Shown one piece after another: positions 34,038 to 43,109 of a stretch of 64,000 nt of DNA. Below the pieces are notes generated by a model. The model was not told where the DNA came from. It was given only the letters and a program-made list of their open reading frames with translations, and did not search any database. Source of the DNA: Mesorhizobium sp. 65-26 (GTDB taxonomy: Bacteria; Pseudomonadota; Alphaproteobacteria; Rhizobiales; Rhizobiaceae); the NCBI GenBank assembly GCA_001899205.1, contig MKVL01000013.1, positions 19,140 through 83,139 of the forward strand, read 5' to 3'. Each line of letters begins with the position of its first letter. Within the stretch, counting starts at the first letter, position 1. Position numbers and translations under genes: made by a program.

Positions 34038-36578
34038 GTGACAGAGCAGCCGCGCCTTGCCGAACAGAATGCCGCCGTGGTCCTGCCCGAACCGTTCGTC
34101 AAATGGTTCGCCGGCAAGGGCTGGGCGCCGCGCGCCCACCAGATTGAGTTGCTGGCAAAGGCGCAGGCAGGACAATCGGTGCTGCTCATCGCGCCGACCG
34201 GCGCCGGCAAGACGCTGGCCGGCTTCATGCCCTCGCTCACCGAACTGGCCAACCGGCCGCGGCGGAAACCAGGTGAGGCGCATCGCGGCGTCCACACGCT
34301 CTACATCTCGCCGCTGAAGGCGCTCGCCGTCGATATCGAGCGCAATCTGGGCAAGCCGGTCGAGGAGATCGGACTGCCCGTCACCATCGAGACGCGCACC
34401 GGCGACACGCCCGCCCACAAGCGCCAGAGGCAGAAGCTGGTGCCGCCGGACATCCTGCTCACCACGCCCGAGCAACTGGCGCTGCTCATCGCATCCGGCG
34501 ACGCACGCCGCTTCTTCGAAGATCTGCGCTACGTCATTCTGGACGAGCTGCACTCGCTGGTGACCTCGAAGCGCGGCCATCTCCTGGCGCTCGGCCTCGC
34601 GCGGCTGCGCGCCTTCGTACCCGGCCTGCAGACGATCGGACTGTCGGCAACGGTGGCCGAGCCCGACGAGTTGCGGCGCTGGCTGGTGGCGCAGGCGCCG
34701 GTGGGCGCCATGGCAGGATTGATCACCGTGGCCGGCGGCGCCAAGCCCGACATCTCGATCCTGGATTCGCGCGAGCGCGTGCCCTGGTCGGGCCATTCGG
34801 CGCGCTACGCGATTCCCGAAATCTACGAGGCGATCAAGAAGCACCGCACCACGCTTCTGTTCGTCAACACGCGCAGCCAGGCCGAGCTGCTGTTCCAGGA
34901 ACTGTGGCGGGCGAACGACGATTCGCTGCCCATCGCCCTGCATCATGGCTCGCTCGATGTCGGCCAGCGCCGTCGCGTCGAGAAGGCGATGGGCGAGAAC
35001 GCGCTGCGCGCCATCGTCGCCACCTCGACGCTCGACCTCGGCATCGACTGGGGCGACGTCGACCTGGTCGTCCATGTCGGCGCGCCGAAGGGGGCGAGCC
35101 GCCTGGCGCAGCGCATCGGTCGCGCCAACCACCGCATGGACGAACCGTCCAAGGCGATCCTGATCCCGGCCAATCGCTTCGAGGTGCTGGAATGCCGCGC
35201 GGCGCTCGACGCCAACTATCTCGGCGCCCAGGACACGCCGCCTTTGATCAGGGGCGCGCTCGACGTTCTGTCGCAACATGTGCTCGGCGTCGCCTGCGGA
35301 GCGCCGTTCGACGCCGATCGCCTGTTCGAGGAGGTGCGCGGCGCCGCGCCCTACGCGGCGCTTGAACGCGAGACCTTCGACCGCGTGGTCGATTTCGTCG
35401 CCTCCGGTGGCTACGCATTGAAGAACTACGAGCGCTATGCGCGCATCCGGAGGACGAAAGACGGCCTGTGGCGCGTCTCGCATCCGCGCATCGCCCAGCA
35501 ATATCGCCTGAATGTCGGCACCATCGTCGAGATGCCGGAGCTCAACGTGCGCTATGTCAGGCAGGGACGCGGCATGGCCGGGCGCGGTGGGCCGGTGCTC
35601 GGCAAGATCGAGGAGTATTTCGCCGAGACACTGCGGCCCGGCGACAATTTCCTGTTCTCCGGCAAGGTGCTGCGTTTCGAGGGCATCCGCGAGAACGAGT
35701 GCGTCGTCTCCAACGGCACGGGCGCCAACATCATCGTGCCCTCCTATGCCGGCGGCAAGTTCCCGCTTTCCACCTATCTCGCCGATCAGGTGCGCGGCAT
35801 GCTGGCCGATTCCGATCGCTGGCGCGTGCTGCCGGAACAGGTTGCGGACTGGTTGCGGCTGCAGAAGGAAAAATCCGTGCTGCCGAAGCGCGGCGACCTG
35901 TTGGTGGAGACCTTTCCGCGCGGCAACCGGCACTACATGGTCGCCTATCCGTTCGAGGGGCGGCTCGCCCACCAGACACTGGGCATGCTGCTGACGCGGC
36001 GGCTCGAACGCGCGGGAGCGCGGCCGCTCGGCTTCGTCGCCACCGATTACTCCCTGGCCGTGTGGGCGCTGGACGACATGGCGGCGTTGTTCAAGGCGAA
36101 GAAGCCATCCCTCGGGCAACTCTTCGACGAGGACATGCTCGGCGACGATCTCGACGCCTGGCTGAACGACAGCTGGATGCTGAAGCGCATGTTCCGCACC
36201 TGCGCCGTCATCGCCGGATTGATCGAGAAGCGCTTTCCGGGGCAGGAAAAGAGCGGGCGCCAGGTGACGGTTTCGGCCGATCTCATCTACGACGTGCTGC
36301 GCGGCCATGAGCCGGACCACATCCTGCTGCAGGCGACGCGTGCCGATGCCGCGGCCGGATTGCTCGATGTCAGCAGACTTGCCGAGATGCTCTCGCGGGT
36401 GCGCGGTCGAATCATGCATAAGCATCTCGACCAGATCTCACCGCTGGCGGTGCCGATCATGCTGGAAATCGGCAAGGAATCGGTGAATGGCGGCGCCAAT
36501 GAAAGCCTGCTGATGGAGGCGGCCGATCTGGTCGAGGAAGCCATGGGCGGCTGGCCGGGGCCTGGAGCAGTCACATGA
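34038..36578 (+). CDS. Ligase-associated DEXH-box helicase (Lhr-like)
   Basis: About 846 residues from a GTG at 34038 (TEQPRLAEQNAAVVLPEPF); a TTG 13 codons earlier is the other possibility. Superfamily 2 motifs are clear: APTGAGKT (motif I), LDELHSL (motif II, DELH), LSATVAE (motif III), ATSTLDLGIDWG (motif V) and QRIGRANHR (motif VI). The C-terminal domain is the Lhr-type winged-helix/DEAD-assoc region. Family knowledge: this helicase is one of a set of DNA-damage-response genes found with an ATP-dependent ligase and an exonuclease. Here only the phosphoesterase partner follows, 19 bp downstream. Confidence 0.92.
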   Translation: MTEQPRLAEQNAAVVLPEPFVKWFAGKGWAPRAHQIELLAKAQAGQSVLLIAPTGAGKTLAGFMPSLTELANRPRRKPGEAHRGVHTLYISPLKALAVDIERNLGKPVEEIGLPVTIETRTGDTPAHKRQRQKLVPPDILLTTPEQLALLIASGDARRFFEDLRYVILDELHSLVTSKRGHLLALGLARLRAFVPGLQTIGLSATVAEPDELRRWLVAQAPVGAMAGLITVAGGAKPDISILDSRERVPWSGHSARYAIPEIYEAIKKHRTTLLFVNTRSQAELLFQELWRANDDSLPIALHHGSLDVGQRRRVEKAMGENALRAIVATSTLDLGIDWGDVDLVVHVGAPKGASRLAQRIGRANHRMDEPSKAILIPANRFEVLECRAALDANYLGAQDTPPLIRGALDVLSQHVLGVACGAPFDADRLFEEVRGAAPYAALERETFDRVVDFVASGGYALKNYERYARIRRTKDGLWRVSHPRIAQQYRLNVGTIVEMPELNVRYVRQGRGMAGRGGPVLGKIEEYFAETLRPGDNFLFSGKVLRFEGIRENECVVSNGTGANIIVPSYAGGKFPLSTYLADQVRGMLADSDRWRVLPEQVADWLRLQKEKSVLPKRGDLLVETFPRGNRHYMVAYPFEGRLAHQTLGMLLTRRLERAGARPLGFVATDYSLAVWALDDMAALFKAKKPSLGQLFDEDMLGDDLDAWLNDSWMLKRMFRTCAVIAGLIEKRFPGQEKSGRQVTVSADLIYDVLRGHEPDHILLQATRADAAAGLLDVSRLAEMLSRVRGRIMHKHLDQISPLAVPIMLEIGKESVNGGANESLLMEAADLVEEAMGGWPGPGAVT

Positions 36579-36597
36579 AAAGACGGGTTGAGAGGGA

Positions 36598-37311
36598 ATG
36601 AACTTCACGCCAATGGCAGCGACATTCGCCGGGACCGATCTCGTCGGCATAGCCGGCGAGCGAGCGGTCTGCGATCCGCGCGGCGTGCTCTATTTCCCGG
36701 ATTTTCGCTTGCTCGCCGTATCCGACCTGCACCTGGAAAAGGGGTCGTCGCTTGCCCGTCGCGGCGCGCTGATCCCGCCCTACGACACCGGCGCGACCCT
36801 GCTCCGGCTGCAGGCGGCGATTGCCGACTACCAGCCGGCGATCGTCGTCAGCCTGGGCGACAGTTTCCATGACGGCGGCGGCGCCGAACGCATGCACCGG
36901 AGTTTTCGTGAGCGGCTCGAAGGGCTGATGGCCGGCCGCGAATGGTTCTGGATCGCCGGCAACCACGATCCCGAGGCGCCGGCCGACCTGCCCGGCGAGA
37001 CGGTGCGCGAGCTTGCCATCGGCTCGCTCGTGTTTCGGCATGAGCCGTCGCGGGTGCGCGTTGAGGGCGAGATATCGGGCCATCTGCACCCTTGCGCCCG
37101 CATCGTGCAGCGTGGCCGCTCGGTCCGCCGACGCTGCTTTGCCGGCGATGGCGGCCGCATGATCATGCCGGCCTTCGGCGCCTATACCGGTTCGCTCAAC
37201 GTGCTCGACCGCGCCTATGCCGGTCTGTTCCGGGCGGAGACGTTGATGGCCTACATGCTCGGCGCCGAGCGCATCTTTGCCATTTCGCGCGCCATGCTGC
37301 GGCCGGGCTGA
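36598..37311 (+). CDS. pdeM: Ligase-associated metallophosphoesterase PdeM
   Basis: A 237-residue calcineurin-like phosphoesterase with all metal motifs: AVSDLHLEKG, LGDSFHDGG, IAGNHDPE and GHLHPCARI. The sequence GVLYFPDFRLLAVSDLHLEKGSSLARRG is characteristic of the ligase-associated DNA-damage-response subgroup. It starts 19 bp after the helicase and is almost certainly cotranscribed. The substrate is unproven; a nucleic-acid end or cyclic phosphodiester is likely. It converges on soeC with 7 bp between stops. Confidence 0.92.
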   Translation: MNFTPMAATFAGTDLVGIAGERAVCDPRGVLYFPDFRLLAVSDLHLEKGSSLARRGALIPPYDTGATLLRLQAAIADYQPAIVVSLGDSFHDGGGAERMHRSFRERLEGLMAGREWFWIAGNHDPEAPADLPGETVRELAIGSLVFRHEPSRVRVEGEISGHLHPCARIVQRGRSVRRRCFAGDGGRMIMPAFGAYTGSLNVLDRAYAGLFRAETLMAYMLGAERIFAISRAMLRPG

Positions 37312-37318
37312 GCCCCGT

Positions 37319-38254
37319 CTATCGTCCGTAGTACAGCGTTACCGTGTGCTTCGCCTCCGCGAAGAACAGCCAGCGCTCGACGAGCAGGCCGCTGAGCTGC
37401 GCGATGGCCGCGAGCACCGACAGGATCACGGCCAATGGCGAGGGCAGGGCGAAGGCCGCGGCCAGCAGCAGCGCCGGCAGCAGGAAGGCGAGGCCTTGCG
37501 TGATCCGGCGAAGCTTGGCGGCGTGTTTGCGCGCGATGCGGAAGCCCATCTCCTTCAGCACGTAGTTCTCTTCCGTGTGCGGCCATTCCAGCGACCGCAC
37601 GGTGCCGCCGGCAAGCCCTGTCGCCGTGTTGGCGGTGCTCGGAATTTCCAGCCGGTCATTGTGGCGCCAGGTGGCAAGCTTCCAGCCCCAGCCGACAAGG
37701 GTGGCAAGGACCGCGAGTGCAAGCCCGATGCGCGAGCCGAGGCCGAAACCCTGCAGCAGCGCGTTGAGCAGCAGCAAGCCGCTCATGGCCGAGAAGATCA
37801 GATAGCCCGGCAGCGTGTAGGGGCTGTGCCACTGCGCGATAGGCTTCAGCGAGGCATAGATCATTCCGGTCGCGCAGACAGTGGCGACGGCGCCGCAGGC
37901 CGCGATCAGGCCGGCGGCGGTGATCCAGCCGTCGATGCGCCCGAGAAGCACCCATCCGATGCCGAACAATCCGGCCGGGACATAGGTCGCGACCGACAGC
38001 ACGCCCTCGCGCGACAGCCAGGAACTGCGCCATTGCGAAAAGGCCCGCCACGCGCGCTCCGGCCGCCCGAGATGCCCGGTGGAAGACAGGAGCCCGGCGG
38101 TGATCAGGCCGAGCGCAAGCGCCATGCCGGTGAAGCCCAGCCAGAAATCAGGCTGCACGAAGCCCAGCGCGCCAAGCATGCCGAGCAGCGCCAGCAGGCC
38201 ATAGCCGGCGCCGGTGGCGGTTGTGAAGAAGACGACGGAAAAGGCGGGATGCAT
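37319..38254 (-). CDS. soeC: DmsC/SoeC-type membrane anchor subunit
   Basis: A 311-residue inner-membrane protein of the DmsC family with about eight hydrophobic segments (for example GYGLLALLGMLGALGFV, GITAGLL-type and LLPALLLAAAFAL). The motif SSTGHLGRPERAWRAFSQWRSSWLSREG between early membrane segments is typical. It anchors the molybdoenzyme and exchanges electrons with quinone. It is the third gene of a soeA-soeB-soeC order and lies 12 bp after soeB. The size fits the SoeC subunit of sulfite dehydrogenase (about 310-320 residues). Confidence 0.85.
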   Translation of the reverse strand: MHPAFSVVFFTTATGAGYGLLALLGMLGALGFVQPDFWLGFTGMALALGLITAGLLSSTGHLGRPERAWRAFSQWRSSWLSREGVLSVATYVPAGLFGIGWVLLGRIDGWITAAGLIAACGAVATVCATGMIYASLKPIAQWHSPYTLPGYLIFSAMSGLLLLNALLQGFGLGSRIGLALAVLATLVGWGWKLATWRHNDRLEIPSTANTATGLAGGTVRSLEWPHTEENYVLKEMGFRIARKHAAKLRRITQGLAFLLPALLLAAAFALPSPLAVILSVLAAIAQLSGLLVERWLFFAEAKHTVTLYYGR

Positions 38255-38266
38255 GGCGGCGTGAAG

Positions 38267-39001
38267 TCAGTTCGAAAGCATGCGGTCGACCCAACCGAGG
38301 AAACCGCCCTCGGCTTTCACCGGCTCGAGCGCCGGTGCCGGGACGGTAGCGGAACGCTGCGTTCGGGCGCGCGGCGGCAGGTACTTGTTGGTCGGCCGGT
38401 AGCCGAGTTCCGGCATCAGGTCGACGCCATCGCGCTCGGCGACCAATAGGGAGACCGGCGAGGCCGGATCGCCGAGATCGCCGAAATGCCGGGCGCTGGT
38501 CGGGCAGGCCGCGACGCATGCCGGCACGCGATCCTCCTCGGCCAGGTTGTTGTTATAGATGCGATCGACGCACAGCGTGCATTTCTTCATGACGCCGACA
38601 TCGGTGTCGAACTCGCGCGCGCCGTAGGGGCAGGCCCAACTGCACAATTTGCAGCCGATGCATTTGCTTTCGTCCACCAGCACGATGCCGTCTGAGGCGC
38701 GCTTGTAGGAGGCGCCGGTAGGGCAGACGGTGACGCAGGCGGGCTGGTCGCAGTGCAGGCAGGAGCGCGGGAAGTTGACGGTGCGCCCGCCCATGGCGGT
38801 CGCATGCTCGTAGCTGTGCACGCGGTTGAACCAGACGCCGTCGACATGCCCGCCATACGGGTCAATGTCGGTGAGCGGCGCCATGTGGCCGCCCGTATTC
38901 CATTCCTTGCAGGCGGTGACGCAGGCCTGGCAGCCGACGCAGGTGTCGAGATCGATCACCAGGCCGAGCTTCCTGTCGGTTTGCGCGGGAAGGCAGGTCA
39001 T
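38267..39001 (-). CDS. soeB: Four-cluster ferredoxin subunit (SoeB/DmsB-type)
   Basis: A 244-residue electron-transfer protein with four cysteine groups for [4Fe-4S] clusters: CVGCQACVTACKEWN, CLHCDQPACVTVCPTGA, CIGCKLCSWACPYGARE and CTLC...VPACVAACPTSARHFG. It passes electrons between the molybdenum subunit and the membrane anchor. The start overlaps the soeA stop (ATGA). No signal peptide, so it sits on the cytoplasmic face. Length is close to that known for SoeB. Confidence 0.9.
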   Translation of the reverse strand: MTCLPAQTDRKLGLVIDLDTCVGCQACVTACKEWNTGGHMAPLTDIDPYGGHVDGVWFNRVHSYEHATAMGGRTVNFPRSCLHCDQPACVTVCPTGASYKRASDGIVLVDESKCIGCKLCSWACPYGAREFDTDVGVMKKCTLCVDRIYNNNLAEEDRVPACVAACPTSARHFGDLGDPASPVSLLVAERDGVDLMPELGYRPTNKYLPPRARTQRSATVPAPALEPVKAEGGFLGWVDRMLSN

Positions 39002-41928
39002 TCGGCGGGTTCCCGGCTGGCGCGAAAATCAGCGCCGAAGCGACTGATGTCGGGCGAGGGTTGGAAGTGCGGCGGTTGGGCAAAACGCTCGAACTGCGGC
39101 TCGGTGAAGCCGTCTTCGCCGGGCGCGCATTTGACGATGCGAACGCGCAGGTCGAACCATGCGGCCTGGCCGGTCACCGGATCGGAGTTGGAATAGCGCC
39201 TGTCTTTGGCGCCCGCCGGCGTCTGGTCGCCGATAATGTGGTTGAGCAGGAAGCCGCGATTGCTCTCGGCGGCGTCGTCGCTCAGTCCCCAGCTGCCGCG
39301 CCGCTTGCCGATGGCGTTCCAGGTCCAGACCGTGGACGGGTTCACGCCGTCAATCAGTCTGATCTGGCCTTTCACCCGGCCGTTGATGCTCTCGATCCAC
39401 ACCCAGTCATCGTCGACGAGGCCGAGGTCGGTCGCGGTCTCGCGGTGGACAAAGAGCCGGTTCTGGCTGGTGATTTGACGCAGCCAGGCATTCTGCGAGC
39501 CCCAGGAATGGTACATGTGCATGGGGCGTTGCGTCAGCGCGTGCAGCGGATAGGTGTCGAGGTCGACGGCATCCTCCTCGAACGGAACGTACCAGAAGGG
39601 CAGCGGGTCCATGTAGGTCGCGATACGATCGCGTTCGCTCTCCGGCGGCTGGACCGGCCCATGGCCGAGCGCGGCAAGGCGGAAACGCTGCATCGGCTCG
39701 GAGTAGAGTTGGAAGACGATCGGCTGCGCCTTGGCGATGAAGCCCATCTCTGCGGCGAAGTCGAGATAGGCGCGGTTGGCCATCTTGTAGTAGCGCTGGT
39801 CGGCCGAAAGCTCGTGGTGCCAGAAGCCGCCATTGTCGATGTAGCGTTGCATCTGGTCGGGATTGGCCTCGCCCCGGCCCATCGATTTGCCGTCCTTGCC
39901 GCGCCAGCCGGCCAAAGGTCCGATGCCGGGGGTGCGCTCGTGGTTGACGATGTAGTCGGCGTAGTCGCGATACCTGGCAGAGCCGTCATCGTTGACGAAG
40001 CCGGGCAGACCCAGCCGCGCGCCGAGATCGATCAGCACCGATTGGAACGGCCTGACGTCGCGGTCGGGTTCGACGACGGGATGACGGATGGCGTCGGCCG
40101 GGCCGTCGGCGTGGCTGATCGGCCGGTCGAGCAGGCTGATACAGTCATGCCGTTCGAGATAGGTCGTGTCGGGCAGCACGAGATCGGCGAAAGGCACGGT
40201 CTCGGAGTAGTACGCATCGGCGTAGATGATGAAGGGGATCCTGTAGTCGCCCGATGCGTCCTTCTCGGTCAGCATGGCAATCGTCTCGACGGTGTTCATC
40301 GAGGAGTTCCAGGCCATGTTGGCCATGTACATCATGAGCGTGTCGATCCGGTAGGGATCGCCGGCCCAGGCGTTGCGGATGACGGTGTGCATCAGCCCGT
40401 GCGCGGAGAGCGGCGCGTCCCAGGAATAGGCCTTGTCGATGCGCGTCGGCCGCCCGTCACCGTCGACCAGGAGGTCCTCGGGTCCGCTGACGAAACCGAG
40501 CGGCATGCCGTCCAGCGGCGTCATCGGCGCCACCGTTGTGCCGGCCGGTTTCGGGCCCGGCGGCGCCGGCTTCGGATAGGGCGCCTTGAAGCGGAAGCCA
40601 CCCGGCACGTCGACGGTGCCGAGCAGCACCTGCAGCAGATGGATGGCGCGGCAGGTGTGAAAGCCGTTGGAGTGGGCCGAGATGCCACGCATGGCATGCA
40701 TCGAAACGGGTCGGCCCTTGATCGTCTCGTGGCGACGCCCGGCCCAGTCGGTCCAGGCGACAGGAAGCTCGATCATCTGCTCGAAGGCGACATGGGCCAG
40801 CTCCGCCGCGATGCGGCGTATCGTGTCGGCGGCCACGCCGCAGCGCCCGGCCACGGCGTCGGGCGAATAGTTTTCGTCGAGGTAACGATTGGCGATCAGC
40901 TGGAACACCGGAACGCAGCGGCGTCCGCGAACCTCGTAGGTGCCGGTCAGCGCCGGCTTCGCATCGGCGCTCGCACCGTCTATGGCGGTGCCCGCCACCC
41001 GGTCCCAGCACAGCGGCTTGCCGGCCTCGTCGCGGACGAACAGTCCGTCATCGGCGCTGCCCGGTTCCTGCGTCACCAGCAGGTGCGCGTTGGTGTAGCG
41101 CAGGAGATAGTCCAGATCGACGCGGCCGGCCTTCAGCAGTTCGTGGATGATGGCGAACACGAACAGGCCGTCTGTGCCCGGCCGGATGCCCACCCAGTCA
41201 TCGGCGATCGCGTTGTAGCCGGTGCGGCACGGGTTGATGGAGACGACCTTGGCGCCACGCGCCTTGAGCTTGCCGAGGCCGATCTTGATCGGGTTGGAAT
41301 CATGGTCCTCGGCGACGCCGAACAGCATGAAGTAGCGCGTGTTGTCCCAGTCGGGCTCGCCGAATTCCCAGAACGATCCGCCGATCGTGTAGAGGCCGCC
41401 GGCCGCCATGTTGACGGAACAGAAGCCGCCATGGGCGGCAAAGTTGGGCGTGCCGAAGCGGCTCGCCCACCAGCCGGTCAGCGATTGCGACTGGTCGCGC
41501 CCGGTGAAGAAGGCGAGCTTCCTCGGATCGCTCTGGCGTATGGCGGAAAGCCTTTGCGTGGCGATGCCAAGCGCTTCTTCCCACTCGATCTCGCGGAACT
41601 CGCCTGAGCCGCGCGGCCCGGTGCGCAGCAGCGGCTTCTTCAGCCGCGCAGGGCTGTAGTGCTGCATGATGCCGGCGCTGCCCTTGCCGCAGATCACGCC
41701 GCGATTGACCGGATGGTCCTTGTTGCCGTTGATGTAGCGGACCTTGCCGTCCTTGACATGAACTTCGATGCCGCAGCGGCAGGCGCACATGTAGCATGTC
41801 GTCTTGGCCACCCGGTCAGAGATCTCGGGAGACGTGTTTACGCCATCCCCCTCGTTGGGGGCGCGTGTGTCGGAGAGGGGTCGTTGGGTCGGTGCGGAAT
41901 TTGCGCCGCGCGCCTGCCTGAAGGTCAT
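38998..41928 (-). CDS. soeA: Molybdopterin oxidoreductase catalytic subunit, probable sulfite dehydrogenase SoeA
   Basis: A 976-residue molybdopterin-guanine-dinucleotide enzyme. The N-terminal [4Fe-4S] site is Cys45, Cys48, Cys52 and Cys80 (TTCYMCACRCGIEV...GVICGKG). There is no twin-arginine signal, so the active site is cytoplasmic, unlike DmsA or PsrA. With a four-cluster ferredoxin subunit and a DmsC-type anchor in this order and size, the best match is SoeABC, which oxidises cytoplasmic sulfite to sulfate and reduces quinone (established in Allochromatium and roseobacters). The sulfite substrate here is inferred, supported by a TauE/SafE pair 3-4 kb away. The start ATG at 41928 gives an unusual polar leader of about 40 residues. 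Confidence 0.82.
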   Translation of the reverse strand: MTFRQARGANSAPTQRPLSDTRAPNEGDGVNTSPEISDRVAKTTCYMCACRCGIEVHVKDGKVRYINGNKDHPVNRGVICGKGSAGIMQHYSPARLKKPLLRTGPRGSGEFREIEWEEALGIATQRLSAIRQSDPRKLAFFTGRDQSQSLTGWWASRFGTPNFAAHGGFCSVNMAAGGLYTIGGSFWEFGEPDWDNTRYFMLFGVAEDHDSNPIKIGLGKLKARGAKVVSINPCRTGYNAIADDWVGIRPGTDGLFVFAIIHELLKAGRVDLDYLLRYTNAHLLVTQEPGSADDGLFVRDEAGKPLCWDRVAGTAIDGASADAKPALTGTYEVRGRRCVPVFQLIANRYLDENYSPDAVAGRCGVAADTIRRIAAELAHVAFEQMIELPVAWTDWAGRRHETIKGRPVSMHAMRGISAHSNGFHTCRAIHLLQVLLGTVDVPGGFRFKAPYPKPAPPGPKPAGTTVAPMTPLDGMPLGFVSGPEDLLVDGDGRPTRIDKAYSWDAPLSAHGLMHTVIRNAWAGDPYRIDTLMMYMANMAWNSSMNTVETIAMLTEKDASGDYRIPFIIYADAYYSETVPFADLVLPDTTYLERHDCISLLDRPISHADGPADAIRHPVVEPDRDVRPFQSVLIDLGARLGLPGFVNDDGSARYRDYADYIVNHERTPGIGPLAGWRGKDGKSMGRGEANPDQMQRYIDNGGFWHHELSADQRYYKMANRAYLDFAAEMGFIAKAQPIVFQLYSEPMQRFRLAALGHGPVQPPESERDRIATYMDPLPFWYVPFEEDAVDLDTYPLHALTQRPMHMYHSWGSQNAWLRQITSQNRLFVHRETATDLGLVDDDWVWIESINGRVKGQIRLIDGVNPSTVWTWNAIGKRRGSWGLSDDAAESNRGFLLNHIIGDQTPAGAKDRRYSNSDPVTGQAAWFDLRVRIVKCAPGEDGFTEPQFERFAQPPHFQPSPDISRFGADFRASREPAE

Positions 41929-42202
41929 CACTGGGGCGAGTGGCCGCTGAGCTTCGCGCGCGTCTTGGGGCCGGGGCCGCGCATATAATGCGCCTCAGGG
42001 TGATAACCGTCACCGGTCAGCCGTCGCCGCAGGTGACGCATCCAACGTGCCAGCGGGAGGAGGAAGCGCTCTATCAATTTTCTGCCTTTTGCGCTCTGGC
42101 CGCCAATTTTTTCCAACTTCTGGAGAAAATCTAGAATAAGGCCACCGATCCGTCTAATAAGTTGTTCTTGTAAGTTTGATCGATCTCGTTTCTTGATAAG
42201 CC
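41929..42202. promoter_or_regulatory. Divergent regulatory region, lysR / soeABC
   Basis: A 274-bp gap between the divergent LysR gene and soeA, the arrangement in which LysR proteins usually control the neighbouring operon. The lysR-proximal half is AT-rich. AATAAG occurs at 42135-42140 and 42156-42161, 21 bp apart (two helical turns), a possible pair of half-sites. A GTG-started minus-strand frame of 93 codons spans the region and ends TGATG on the soeA start; I do not annotate it as a gene. Confidence 0.5.
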
Positions 42203-43105
42203 ATGACACTTGAGCAGTTGCGCATCTTCGTGGCCGTTGCCGAACGCGGCCACATGACCAAGGCAGCGGAACTGCTGGGCATCTCCCAGTCGGCCGCTTC
42301 CGCCGCCATACGCTCGCTGGAGGAGCAGCATGGCGTGCAGCTTTTCAACCGGGTCGGGCGCAACATCGAGCTCGCCCAGACCGGCCGCCGTTTCCTGCCG
42401 GAGGCGAAGGCCGTTCTCGAGCGCGCCGCCGCCGCCCGCAACGTACTGGAACATGTCGCCCAGACGGTCACCGGCAGCCTGTCGATCTCTGCCAGCCAGA
42501 CCATTGCCAGCTACTGGCTGCCGCGCCGGCTGGCCTCTTTCCATGAGGCCTATCCGGCCGTCAGGCTGAGTGTCGCCATCGGCAACACCAGGCAGGTCGA
42601 GGCCCATGTCCTCGACGGCGCGGCCGATCTCGGCCTGGTGGAGGGCCGCACCGAGTCCGACATACTGCGCCGCGTCAAGGTCGACGTCGACCGCCTGATG
42701 CTGGTCGTGGCGGGCGCGCATCCGCCGATCCCTGAGCTGGCGCCCGGCCGCCCCGACATCAAGGACCTGCGCTGGATCATCCGGGAAGGCGGCTCGGGCA
42801 CGCGCGAGGTGCTGGAGGACATGGCGCGGCGCGATGGCATATCGCTGTCGGACCTGCGCATCTTCCTGGTGTTGCCAAGCAACGAGGCCGTGCGCCAGGC
42901 GGTGGAGGCCGGCACCGGCGCCACCATCATCTCGGAACTGGTCGTGGCGCGCGCGATTGCCGAAGGCAGCCTGCGTTCCGTTCCGATCGACCTGCCCCAG
43001 CGTGATTTCGCGGTGATCTCCCATCGCGACCGGCAGCCGAGCCTCGCGCAACTCGCGTTGCGCGCGCATCTGGGCGCCGGCGCCGAGGCACTTCCGAGCG
43101 CGTAG
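42203..43105 (+). CDS. LysR-family transcriptional regulator
   Basis: A 300-residue regulator. The N-terminal winged helix-turn-helix is MTLEQLRIFVAVAERGHMTKAAELLGISQSAASAAIRSLEEQ, and the C-terminal effector domain has the periplasmic-binding-like fold (GSLSISASQTIASYWLPRRLASFHEAYPAV). It is divergent from soeABC and probably activates it in response to a sulfur compound; the CysB/Cbl relatives respond to sulfur metabolites, but I cannot assign the ligand. The stop is 4 bp from the convergent hsp70-like gene. Confidence 0.92.
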   Translation: MTLEQLRIFVAVAERGHMTKAAELLGISQSAASAAIRSLEEQHGVQLFNRVGRNIELAQTGRRFLPEAKAVLERAAAARNVLEHVAQTVTGSLSISASQTIASYWLPRRLASFHEAYPAVRLSVAIGNTRQVEAHVLDGAADLGLVEGRTESDILRRVKVDVDRLMLVVAGAHPPIPELAPGRPDIKDLRWIIREGGSGTREVLEDMARRDGISLSDLRIFLVLPSNEAVRQAVEAGTGATIISELVVARAIAEGSLRSVPIDLPQRDFAVISHRDRQPSLAQLALRAHLGAGAEALPSA

Positions 43106-43109
43106 CGCC

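Noticed and set aside
33915-36425. Long minus-strand open frame over the helicase gene
   Set aside because: Antisense shadow of a gene with all helicase motifs. No family features on the minus strand.
41928-42209. 93-codon frame between lysR and soeA
   Set aside because: It starts with GTG, overlaps the lysR start, runs through the divergent promoter region and matches no family I know. It is kept only as a finding because it ends on the soeA start.
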